Positions 5,875 through 12,553 are shown, counted from the first letter of the stretch. The stretch: 13,154 bases of DNA from Clostridia bacterium (GCA_017631725.1 JAGBSS010000138.1:1-13154); one strand, 5' to 3'. The notes: generated by a model from the letters alone, not told the origin. A program made the numbers and translations.

Positions 5875-7998
5875 TTAACGTCGTCGATTATTTTTTTTAG
5901 ATATATCTGAATAAGGTCGTCGATTATTTTTTTTAAATATATCTGAATAAGGTCGTCGATTATTTTTTTTGAATAAATCTGAAACAGAACGTATTAAATC
6001 AAAAGGTAATCGAACAACTGCAACTGCACCTCTTAATACAACCGGCAGAACCGGTGCTAACAATACTAATAATAAAATTAAGAGAACAATCATTAAAAAA
6101 ATATTTAAATCATTTTTTATAATATCATTATTATTAGAAAAATTTGGAGAAGTTGGTGGGTTAACAATATCTATTGGAGACATTACAACAGGAATTACAG
6201 TTAAAATATCATCTTTTGAAAATGTTAATTCAATAATATCAAAATCAAAAAAAACACTTTGAACCGAACGATAAGCAAGAGAGCTACCATCTTCAGCCTT
6301 ATAAACTGCTATAGATGAATCCCATAAATAATCTAGACATACATCAACCGGTGCAGAATAATAATCAGTTACAGCAAATCTGAATAAAAAAACGGACTCA
6401 TCATTTTTTACTGCATTATTATAATATGTTTTCAAATTATCAACATCATTATAATTAATTAGTAATGTATCTGAAATATCTTCTGGATTACCATCAAAAT
6501 ATTCAGCTTTAAGCTGTAAAATTGGCGATTGATTAACTATCGAATTTTCTTCAACTTCATAAGAACCCCATAGAGATTTCCAAAATCCATAAATGTTTAC
6601 ATTTTCCCTAAAGGTATGGTCATTTGGGTTATATGAATTTAAGTCAAATAAATCTATAGAAGCATCAAATTCATAATAAGAATAACCATTTTGAATTTTA
6701 CCATAAGAATTATCAATTTTACGATACTCATCAATATCGCTTTCAAATAAATCAGCACTAATATTTCCATTTTTTATCGGTAAATAACCATTTTCATGAG
6801 AAATATTATATGATAAAATATATTCATATAATGCATTATTCCAAGTAGTATCAATAGAAGAATAAGGGTCATATGTACTAATAGAAGACCAATTAGGGGT
6901 TGGCAATAAATAATACAAAATATCACAAATAGAACCCATTGAAATAACACTTTGTGCATTATAACGCCAATTACAAGTTGTATAATTAGCAGCAGAGCCA
7001 ACTCTATAATCTTCAACTAAACCACGCCTAAAGTCATTGTATAATTCATTCCCTTTAGAATCAAAAATTGGAACACCAACATAGGGAAGAATCTCATTAT
7101 AAGTAATAGAATCACAAGTTACAATTACATCTTTTGTTTTGTATTCATACCACTCTGCAAGTATCTTTTGTAATTTTCCATATTCTCTTAAAAATTTATT
7201 AGGTACACTAAAATAAACAGTATCAACCTGATTTTGATAATATTGACCTTTATTTGAAGTTTTTGACCGCCAAAAGGTATGACCAACATCTAAAGAAATA
7301 GTTTCTAAATCGTTATTAACACAATACAACGTACTTTCTGCTTCTACATTAGGTCCGAACCCTTTAGCATAACCGCTATAAGAATAAGTTAAAGAAACAT
7401 TATTATCAAAAGCATTTTTTGATTCAGAAGTAAACAATTCAATACCGCTGATATTGTAAATACGTTTAGATGGATTTAAGGTATTTAGTAAATAAGATAT
7501 ATCGGATTCAGTTAAATTTATTTTAAATTTATAAAACAAACCATAATAATCTGATTTTTCTGACATATTTAGAAAAGTTAAAGAATATTTAAAATAAGAA
7601 ACAGATTTATTATCAGTAACAGAAAATTGAATTTTATTAGAAGGACTATCGACATTAAAATTTAACGCTTTTGGATTATATATATAAACATATAATCCAT
7701 AATTATTTTGAAGATTATCATAAATTGAATAACAAAACTCTACGAACGACAAAAGTTTTGTACTTTTACTTTTATCAAAATAATAATCTTCTAAATTAAA
7801 AGATTTACCATCAATAAGCATCCCTTCTAAATCATCTAATACGTTACGTTCTTCATAAGCAGAAACTATATTAATATCTTCTGCAGACGTAGTATAGGCG
7901 GACAAAGAACTATGTCCACCTATAACGAAACTAAATATTAAAATGGCTATTAATAAAAAGTGCGATAAACGCCTTAATAAAATATTATTTTTTGTCAT
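5875..7998 (-). CDS. Large secreted, C-terminally anchored surface protein (pIII-like attachment protein)
   Basis: A 707-residue protein. I start it at ATG 7998, two bases after the upstream stop codon; a GTG at 8010 would overlap that gene. The N-terminus is a signal peptide: basic RR, then HFLLIAILIFSFVIGG and a small-residue cleavage region before DINIV. The middle is about 570 residues rich in Tyr, Ser and Asn with few Cys, typical of a secreted beta-rich domain. A strong membrane anchor (FLMIVLLILLLVLLAPVLP) sits about 70 residues from the end, followed by a basic tail of 12-residue repeats. Signal peptide, ectodomain, anchor and short tail is the pIII plan. Location two genes before the ATPase supports this. 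Role inferred: virion-tip host attachment and release. I recognise no domain in the ectodomain. Confidence 0.7.
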   Translation of the reverse strand: MTKNNILLRRLSHFLLIAILIFSFVIGGHSSLSAYTTSAEDINIVSAYEERNVLDDLEGMLIDGKSFNLEDYYFDKSKSTKLLSFVEFCYSIYDNLQNNYGLYVYIYNPKALNFNVDSPSNKIQFSVTDNKSVSYFKYSLTFLNMSEKSDYYGLFYKFKINLTESDISYLLNTLNPSKRIYNISGIELFTSESKNAFDNNVSLTYSYSGYAKGFGPNVEAESTLYCVNNDLETISLDVGHTFWRSKTSNKGQYYQNQVDTVYFSVPNKFLREYGKLQKILAEWYEYKTKDVIVTCDSITYNEILPYVGVPIFDSKGNELYNDFRRGLVEDYRVGSAANYTTCNWRYNAQSVISMGSICDILYYLLPTPNWSSISTYDPYSSIDTTWNNALYEYILSYNISHENGYLPIKNGNISADLFESDIDEYRKIDNSYGKIQNGYSYYEFDASIDLFDLNSYNPNDHTFRENVNIYGFWKSLWGSYEVEENSIVNQSPILQLKAEYFDGNPEDISDTLLINYNDVDNLKTYYNNAVKNDESVFLFRFAVTDYYSAPVDVCLDYLWDSSIAVYKAEDGSSLAYRSVQSVFFDFDIIELTFSKDDILTVIPVVMSPIDIVNPPTSPNFSNNNDIIKNDLNIFLMIVLLILLLVLLAPVLPVVLRGAVAVVRLPFDLIRSVSDLFKKNNRRPYSDIFKKNNRRPYSDISKKNNRRR
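5881..5975 (-). repeat. 36-bp tandem repeats encoding a basic 12-residue tail repeat
   Basis: Two near-identical 36-bp units (5881-5916, 5917-5952) and a partial third (5953-5975) form the 3' end of the pIII-like gene. Each encodes FKKNNRRPYSDI or a slight variant, ending SKKNNRRR. The units differ at only a few bases, which suggests recent duplication. Confidence 0.9.
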
Positions 7999-8000
7999 AA

Positions 8001-8567
8001 TTAAGCCCACAAAGTAAAATAAATTTGTACACTAGATTTTTCATTGGCAGAATAAACTTTTAAGCAAAACATATCTTCATATGGTTGAAAATCACAACTA
8101 ACAGATTTACCATCGTATAATGAAGAAAAAAGAGAAGAATATGATTCTGTAGAAGATAATGGCCCTAAAGGTCGAATGGTAAAACTATCATCCTTTAGTT
8201 CGATGTCAAAGCATTTAGAATAATCACGTAATTCACTAAAATAAATTTTATTATTAGCGACAATATAATAAAAATCTGTTTTACTATCCACATTAGGTTC
8301 TATTGTAAAAGTGTATCCAGTTTTATCATCATCAATAGAAGAAAATAAATAACCAACGTTTACTTCGAAAGGTTCATATTTTGATAAAACAAAACCTTTT
8401 TTCTCTGACGTTATAGTTTCACCATCAACTTCAACGTAAAAACTTTTAAATTCAGATTCAAAACCGTCAGAGTACTTATAAAAAATAGATATAGAACCAA
8501 TAACAGCAAAAATTAATAATAAAGACACTATCATAGAAAAAATAGTATTTGACCTATAACTTCTCAT
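8001..8567 (-). CDS. Single-pass membrane protein with ectodomain, unknown virion or assembly protein
   Basis: A 188-residue protein. RSYRSNTIF precedes one hydrophobic segment (SMIVSLLLIFAVIGSISIFY, about residues 11-30), followed by about 155 exposed residues with a beta-rich pattern (alternating polar and hydrophobic residues, many Ser, Tyr, Phe). It contains two or three Cys (CFDIEL, VSCDF, FCLKV) that could form disulphides. Its ATG overlaps the stop of the lectin-like gene (TAATG), with GGAGG seven bases upstream, so translation is coupled. The next gene follows after two bases. I recognise no family; context makes it a minor coat or assembly partner of the two large surface proteins. 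Confidence 0.68.
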   Translation of the reverse strand: MRSYRSNTIFSMIVSLLLIFAVIGSISIFYKYSDGFESEFKSFYVEVDGETITSEKKGFVLSKYEPFEVNVGYLFSSIDDDKTGYTFTIEPNVDSKTDFYYIVANNKIYFSELRDYSKCFDIELKDDSFTIRPLGPLSSTESYSSLFSSLYDGKSVSCDFQPYEDMFCLKVYSANEKSSVQIYFTLWA

Positions 8568-9760
8568 TAAACAACCTCCGAAACAATTTTAGGTGTAAAA
8601 CATAATCTAGAACCAGTTTTAAAATCTGAAACAGACCAATAGTGTTCTGTACCCCACTTCATGCAAAACAATCCTGAATTAATAAGTTTTTGATTATATG
8701 AACCACCAACACACAAATATAGATAAGCCTCTTTATTTGTCTGATACGAACATGAATCATTAAAACCAGAAGAGAAAGAAGACCCACCATTACTTACTAA
8801 TGATGGAAATCCTAAATACGGAGTACCATCAATAGGTGATAATTGTAAAATAGGAACAGGGAAACTAGTTTCAACGTGAACTGATAAATTTTTATGATTT
8901 TCAGTACGAATAAGTAAATCACTATGTAAATTATCCATATAAACACCTTTTACCCAAGTGGATAAGTTACCCCATATATTTTCTATACCACGATAATTAA
9001 AAGCACCAGTTAATGGGTCTTCATAACCAATAGCATTTGAATATAAACCATTATTATCACCAAGAGAACCAATACCAGTTTTAACTATCTCTGTAGAATT
9101 AATTACACCTTGAAAAACACGTTGACTATCCGTAGTGGCAAATTCTATTAAAAATAACTGTTGAACAATATTATAAATTTTATAATCAAATTCATGATAA
9201 GAATTTCCGTTATTAGAACAATAATCAAGCGAATCAGTAAAATTCAAATTAGTTGTTGGGATTAAATCTTTTTTAGAAACAATATACTTAGAACCTGAAT
9301 CTTCAATTAAACTACCTTCATATTTACCGATTAAAACGTACTCAATTTCGTTTCCATTTTCATCCTTGAATAAAGTATCGAACTTATCATACTTATAACC
9401 ACTGATTAAAAGGTCAAAAGTTCCATCTTCGTGTTTATCAATACGAGTGTAAAATTTAGGTACTTTAATAAACTCATTACCATAATCATCCGTAATTTCT
9501 TGCATATGAGAATATGGATAAGAATTATTAAAAGAAGAATAAACATAGCCATCTCTAGTAAAATAATAAGAATGACCTATAGAATCTTCGAGCCTTGTCA
9601 ATGTAGAATATCCTTGTCCAACGTTTGCAACACCGTAAATCTTACGTAAACTTCTATCGTAATCACTAATCGGTGTTTTATTTACAAATAAAATACTACA
9701 AATACCAGTTATAACCGCCAAGAGCAATACAAAAGAAATAATTTTTATTGATTTTTTCAT
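8567..9760 (-). CDS. Membrane-anchored C-type-lectin-like receptor-binding protein
   Basis: A 397-residue protein. Residues about 5-26 are one transmembrane segment or uncleaved signal. The rest matches a domain common in tailed-phage tail proteins and in variable proteins of diversity-generating retroelements. The landmarks, in order, are IYGV and LTRLEDSIG (41-62), FIKVPKFYTRI (97-107), YVLIGKYEGS (141-150), QLFLIEFATTDSQ (201-213), YRGIENIWGNLSTWV (256-270), and a C-terminal GGSYNQ..SGLF..GSRLCF (352-388). The last block is the ligand-binding face of the lectin fold in known relatives. Role inferred: recognition of a host surface structure at the virion tip or side. The Shine-Dalgarno is AAAGGGG. 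It overlaps the next gene by TAATG. Finding this domain in a filamentous-phage operon is unusual. Confidence 0.78.
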   Translation of the reverse strand: MKKSIKIISFVLLLAVITGICSILFVNKTPISDYDRSLRKIYGVANVGQGYSTLTRLEDSIGHSYYFTRDGYVYSSFNNSYPYSHMQEITDDYGNEFIKVPKFYTRIDKHEDGTFDLLISGYKYDKFDTLFKDENGNEIEYVLIGKYEGSLIEDSGSKYIVSKKDLIPTTNLNFTDSLDYCSNNGNSYHEFDYKIYNIVQQLFLIEFATTDSQRVFQGVINSTEIVKTGIGSLGDNNGLYSNAIGYEDPLTGAFNYRGIENIWGNLSTWVKGVYMDNLHSDLLIRTENHKNLSVHVETSFPVPILQLSPIDGTPYLGFPSLVSNGGSSFSSGFNDSCSYQTNKEAYLYLCVGGSYNQKLINSGLFCMKWGTEHYWSVSDFKTGSRLCFTPKIVSEVV

Positions 9761-9780
9761 TTTGAACGCCCCTTTAAAAA

Positions 9781-10263
9781 TTATTTATTAACAGTAACAG
9801 TAAGTTGGTTTGCATAACCTAAAACTTCAACTAAAGATACTTTACCATCTTCATCTTCAATAGGTGTAATAACTATTCTTACACTACTAGCACCAACTGG
9901 GGTTTCTTCATCAGATTCATAATCTTCAACTAAATCACCAGAAACGCCTAAAAATTCTCCTTCTTCATCGTAGAAGAAAAGTTTATAAGAAATATTAGAA
10001 TCCTTTTTTAACTGACATTTTAAACCATCAACGGTAATGTCTTTACGTAAGTAAATAGATAAATCCGATTCTGCAAATTCGCCCTTTTCATCTAAAGTAC
10101 CAATACTATAAGATTCGCCACCAATAGTGGTAAAACTTGTTTGTCTATCGAGTTTAACAAATAAACCGATAAGTGCCATTGAAAGAACAACAAAAACAAT
10201 AGTTATTACTGCAAATTTAAGTTTGTCGTTCTTTACTTTCTTCTTAAAACTACTTTTACTCAT
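9781..10263 (-). CDS. Single-pass membrane protein with acidic ectodomain, possible coat protein
   Basis: A 160-residue protein with a very basic N-terminus (MSKSSFKKKVKNDKLK), one hydrophobic helix (FAVITIVFVVLSMALIGLFV, about residues 17-36) and an acidic, beta-rich exposed part of about 120 residues. Positive-inside topology puts the long part outside. The Shine-Dalgarno AAAGGAA precedes the ATG. It opens the set of surface proteins, 20 bases before the lectin-like gene, the area where Ff phages carry their coat genes. It is three times longer than a normal major coat protein. It could be a minor coat protein or an unusually large structural subunit. I recognise no family. Confidence 0.65.
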   Translation of the reverse strand: MSKSSFKKKVKNDKLKFAVITIVFVVLSMALIGLFVKLDRQTSFTTIGGESYSIGTLDEKGEFAESDLSIYLRKDITVDGLKCQLKKDSNISYKLFFYDEEGEFLGVSGDLVEDYESDEETPVGASSVRIVITPIEDEDGKVSLVEVLGYANQLTVTVNK

Positions 10264-10304
10264 AAAAATTTTTCCTTTACCACTTTTAAGTCTGTGGCCA
10301 TGAC

Positions 10305-10595
10305 TTATTTTTTATTTTTATTTACAACTAAATAAACAACACCTTTTGAACGATTATTTTTATTAGAAAAAAACTTCGTAATATCATTTTTAGTTTTCTT
10401 GGTCAATGAAGACGTATCATCAATAAAAGTACATTGTCCAGTTTTTTTATTTCTCTTGGTAGTTATAAAAGAAGAAAAACCACGATTAACACTACCAACA
10501 TATTTTAGAGACGAGCGTTTTTCATTATAAGTATCAGAAGATACCACTTTTACAAGTGCTAATTCTTTACGTTTAGGTTGATAAACATTTGACAT
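10305..10595 (-). CDS. Small basic soluble protein between rep and the surface-protein genes
   Basis: A 96-residue protein rich in Lys, Ser, Asn and Thr with no membrane segment. It starts MSNVYQPKRKELALVKVVSS and ends GVVYLVVNKNKK. Its charge and size suggest binding to nucleic acid, for example a packaging, repressor or ssDNA-coating function, but no helix-turn-helix or other motif is visible. The Shine-Dalgarno is CGGAG at ten bases. The antisense promoter at 10589-10617 overlaps its start codon and translation initiation region, so its expression and the antisense RNA may be mutually exclusive. Confidence 0.62.
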   Translation of the reverse strand: MSNVYQPKRKELALVKVVSSDTYNEKRSSLKYVGSVNRGFSSFITTKRNKKTGQCTFIDDTSSLTKKTKNDITKFFSNKNNRSKGVVYLVVNKNKK

Positions 10596-10617
10596 AATTC
10601 AATTACTCCGATATAAT
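10589..10617 (+). promoter_or_regulatory. Perfect-consensus promoter antisense to the core operon
   Basis: TTGACA (10589-10594), a 17-bp spacer and TATAAT (10612-10617). It faces rep from the opposite strand and overlaps the start codon region of the 96-residue gene. Confidence 0.88.
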
Positions 10618-10623
10618 ATTATT

Positions 10624-10734
10624 GACGACTTAAATAGAGTTGCTTTGCAACAGGATTGAGATTTATCTGCGAATCCACGAAAAATGATAGTCGACCATTT
10701 TTCTAACCACTCAATTTATGAGTGGTTATTTTTT
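10624..10734 (+). ncRNA. Predicted ~110-nt structured RNA antisense to the rep 3' leader region
   Basis: From the 10589 promoter a transcript would run to an intrinsic terminator. Predicted hairpins: GTTGC/GCAAC (10639-10643 and 10647-10651), GGATT/AATCC (10653-10657 and 10672-10676), AAAAATG/CATTTTT (10680-10686 and 10696-10702), and the terminator stem. It is complementary to the whole gap between rep and the 96-residue gene and to the last bases of rep. Alternatives are a regulator of the operon mRNA or a primer for complementary-strand synthesis. Confidence 0.72.
10705..10734 (+). terminator. Intrinsic terminator, plus strand
   Basis: AACCACTC (10705-10712) pairs with GAGTGGTT (10720-10727), then a T run (10729-10734). 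On the minus strand there is no T run, so it should not stop the operon transcript. Confidence 0.82.
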
Positions 10735-11847
10735 ACTTCCAAACAATTCTTCATCAGATATATCAAAAGTTTGTTGTATTGTTCTATTTTCCGATTGAAT
10801 CTCATCCAAAGGACTACAGAACTTATCAAATAAACTCGATATATTCGTTTTACTAGGAATTTTCTTTTTTAAGTTATAAACTTCATTATGATATTTTTTT
10901 GGAACACCAAAGGGTTTACCATCTTTACCAATTCCATCATAAACGTTTATTTCTTGTTCTTTAACTTCCACATAAACACTAATTCTGCGATATAACTGGT
11001 CTAAAGTATCAATCGAATTATATCGATATTCTTTATACCAAAAGTTCAATGGCACGGAAGAAGTTAAAACAATCATATTGCCATTAAAAACCTTATTAGC
11101 AAAACGGCTACGAACACTTGAACTTGTATTGTTATCCAGAATTTTAAGTATGTCGGGTAAATCGAACGCAGTATCAAGCATATCATCTAAAATAATTGCA
11201 CGTTGACCTAAATAATCTTGAAAAGGGTCGTTACTTGAACTGCTAATACAATAATCGTAATCAATATTTTCCAAAAACTTTTTTGCGTAATATGTTTTAC
11301 CAGAACCAGCCTTACCGGTAATAAACATAACTTCAATGCTTCTATCTGGATTAAGAGTTAAATATTCACAATGCAACTTCCAATGGTCTTTAAGTTGTTT
11401 ATATGCTCGAACTTGCTCATCTTTTGGTAAAGTCTTTATAAACTTTAATTGTTGAGCATAAGAATATTTATCAAAATTACCTAAAATTTTCGCCTTTGCT
11501 AATTCACTCTTAAAATCAAAGTTAGCAATTACTTCATCTGGCGAATATTGATATTTATGTCGTCGTGAATCGTTTCCGTGTATTAGATATAAAAGCATAT
11601 CTTGAGCACGGCCATGAACCTTTTCAATTTGTGATTCTTGTAAACCAAACCATTTTGCAACTTCTGAACTTTCAACACCAGTATCACCAAAGTTCAAATA
11701 AATATCATAATGTGGTGACGCATCTTTATCTTTATCATGAAGTATATACGCCCATTTCTTAATAGTTTTATACCGTTTAAGAATATCTTGTAACGGTTCT
11801 TTAAGAAATTCTGGTTGTGTAACAACTTCATACTGCTTTAGTTTCAT
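10726..11847 (-). CDS. rep: Rolling-circle replication initiator: HUH endonuclease plus SF3 helicase
   Basis: A 373-residue protein that nicks the origin and unwinds DNA. The N-terminal nuclease has motif 2 as PHYDIYLNF (45-53), where the usual second His of HxH is Asp48, and the catalytic Tyr candidate in MLLYLIHGN (Tyr87). The C-terminal SF3 helicase has Walker A GKAGSGKT (178-185), Walker B AIILDDM (217-223), motif C MIVLTSS (258-264) and an Arg pair in LYRRISV (287-288). This two-domain form is known from CRESS-type plasmids and viruses and related Gram-positive plasmids. AAGGGG precedes the ATG. Upstream lie iterons and a hairpin (11881-12016), the expected target. It takes the place of gene II in Ff. 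The absence of a second metal-binding His should be checked against relatives. Confidence 0.92.
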   Translation of the reverse strand: MKLKQYEVVTQPEFLKEPLQDILKRYKTIKKWAYILHDKDKDASPHYDIYLNFGDTGVESSEVAKWFGLQESQIEKVHGRAQDMLLYLIHGNDSRRHKYQYSPDEVIANFDFKSELAKAKILGNFDKYSYAQQLKFIKTLPKDEQVRAYKQLKDHWKLHCEYLTLNPDRSIEVMFITGKAGSGKTYYAKKFLENIDYDYCISSSSNDPFQDYLGQRAIILDDMLDTAFDLPDILKILDNNTSSSVRSRFANKVFNGNMIVLTSSVPLNFWYKEYRYNSIDTLDQLYRRISVYVEVKEQEINVYDGIGKDGKPFGVPKKYHNEVYNLKKKIPSKTNISSLFDKFCSPLDEIQSENRTIQQTFDISDEELFGSKK

Positions 11848-11880
11848 TTTTTAACCCCTTTTCGCTAAAACAATAAAAAA

Positions 11881-11898
11881 TTTTCCACCTTTTCCACC
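11881..11898. repeat. Tandem 9-bp iterons, pair 1
   Basis: TTTTCCACC occurs twice without a gap (11881-11889, 11890-11898). On the coding strand each reads GGTGGAAAA. Probable Rep-binding sites next to the origin hairpin. Confidence 0.75.
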
Positions 11899-11904
11899 TT
11901 TTTA

Positions 11905-11935
11905 GTGGACCGCTTGACAAGCCCTAGCGGTCCAC
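11905..11935. other. Perfect 10-bp hairpin, candidate double-strand origin
   Basis: GTGGACCGCT (11905-11914) pairs with AGCGGTCCAC (11926-11935) around an 11-nt loop. On the coding strand the loop reads AGGGCTTGTCA. It is the most GC-rich element nearby, lies between two iteron pairs and directly upstream of rep, as expected for a rolling-circle nick site. CTTG in the loop recalls the CTTG/A nick sequence of other rolling-circle origins, but this is only suggestive. Confidence 0.6.
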
Positions 11936-11998
11936 ACGTGTTTTAATAGGTTTTATAAGGGGAAATAAGCCTTTATAATTAAGAATGTTTTTAAGTGA

Positions 11999-12016
11999 TT
12001 TTCCACTTTTTCCACC
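11999..12016. repeat. Tandem 9-bp iterons, pair 2
   Basis: TTTTCCACT (11999-12007) and TTTTCCACC (12008-12016) repeat the 9-bp unit of pair 1 in the same orientation, 118 bp away, on the other side of the hairpin. Confidence 0.75.
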
Positions 12017-12053
12017 TTAATTTAATTTTTTAAACTTTTTAACAAAATTTAAT

Positions 12054-12278
12054 TTATTCCTTGTCTGGAAGAACTTCAGCATAAGATGATAAAACAGCCT
12101 TTCTTGACTTAAAATTAGAATCACCTAAAGAATTGCCTTTTTCATCTTTTTTGTCGAAATAGGTAACTTCAATAGGAATAAGACTATCGCCACATCCAAC
12201 GTAGAAACGAGTGCCTTTAACTTCTTCACCATCTTTATTTTTGTAAGTGTAAGGTTTTTTGTAAAGATTAACTAACAT
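12054..12278 (-). CDS. Small replication protein, possible ssDNA-binding protein (gpV-like)
   Basis: A 74-residue protein. I start it at ATG 12278, which has a textbook AAGGAG eight bases upstream; a frame-compatible ATG at 12308 lacks one. It begins MLVNLYKKPYTYKNKDGEE and has RFYVGCGDSLIPIEVTYFD at its centre, then a basic strand and VLSSYAEVLP at the end. The size, the alternation of beta strands, and the pattern of aromatic-Val, Gly, Pro-hydrophobic-hydrophobic are like those of filamentous-phage gpV proteins, small OB-fold dimers that coat new viral strands. The similarity is of pattern only and I may be wrong. Position just before rep fits. Alternative: a copy-number or accessory protein. 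Confidence 0.55.
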   Translation of the reverse strand: MLVNLYKKPYTYKNKDGEEVKGTRFYVGCGDSLIPIEVTYFDKKDEKGNSLGDSNFKSRKAVLSSYAEVLPDKE

Positions 12279-12347
12279 TTTAAAATACTCCTTGGCTAAT
12301 CGCCACATAAATTTTTTAATACCACAGGCTAAACACCATATGGGGTT

Positions 12348-12379
12348 GAGTCTTGGGCAGAAATAATCTGCCCAGACTC
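12348..12379. repeat. Hairpin A
   Basis: GAGTCTTGGGCAGA (12348-12361) pairs with TCTGCCCAGACTC (12367-12379) with one bulged T and an AATAA loop. It is the longest and most stable stem of the cluster, a packaging-signal candidate. Confidence 0.85.
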
Positions 12380-12380
12380 G

Positions 12381-12405
12381 AACGTCAATGGCTTGTACTG
12401 ACGTT
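12381..12405. repeat. Hairpin B
   Basis: AACGTCA (12381-12387) pairs with TGACGTT (12399-12405) around an 11-nt loop. It abuts hairpins A and C almost without a gap. Confidence 0.75.
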
Positions 12406-12406
12406 T

Positions 12407-12432
12407 ATATAAAACCGTAAACGGTATTATAT
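12407..12432. repeat. Hairpin C
   Basis: ATATAAAACCG (12407-12417) pairs with CGGTATTATAT (12422-12432) with one A-A mismatch and a TAAA loop. Confidence 0.75.
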
Positions 12433-12435
12433 CGT

Positions 12436-12460
12436 TTGTGTTACTTATTCAGTAACACAA
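12436..12460. repeat. Hairpin D
   Basis: TTGTGTTACT (12436-12445) pairs perfectly with AGTAACACAA (12451-12460) around a TATTC loop. Confidence 0.82.
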
Positions 12461-12497
12461 TATAAATAGGAAGAACATGAAGAAAACTATACTTTAT

Positions 12498-12553
12498 AAA
12501 AAAACGGCTCTCAAAACACAACACCTGCAAGGTTATATTTTAGAAGAGCCGTT
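12498..12553 (-). terminator. Intrinsic terminator (hairpin E), minus strand
   Basis: On the minus strand AACGGCTCT (12553-12545) pairs with AGAGCCGTT (12511-12503), followed by five further T (12502-12498). The loop is long, 33 nt. Confidence 0.78.

Larger units (their letters stand above)
11848..12053. other. Putative replication origin region
   Basis: This 206-bp gene-free gap holds two iteron pairs, the 10-bp hairpin, and a weaker inverted repeat TTATAAGG/CCTTTATAA (about 11953-11978). The outer parts are A/T tracts. Placement directly upstream of rep supports an origin role. No clear promoter is seen. Confidence 0.6.

Noticed and set aside
5969..7016. Frames overlapping the pIII-like gene in other frames (5969-6262 plus, 6774-7016 minus)
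   Set aside because: Shadows of a long continuous gene with signal peptide and anchor; no own start signals.
8595..8710. A complete diversity-generating retroelement
   Set aside because: The variable-region-like end is present, but there is no reverse transcriptase, accessory protein or template repeat anywhere on the circle.
10260..10301. Minus-strand 13-codon frame whose TGA overlaps the ATG of the 160-residue gene
   Set aside because: No Shine-Dalgarno; AT-rich chance overlap is likely.
12279..12308. Upstream ATG at 12308 for the gpV-like gene
   Set aside because: No Shine-Dalgarno precedes it, and the AAGGAG for ATG 12278 lies within this extension.
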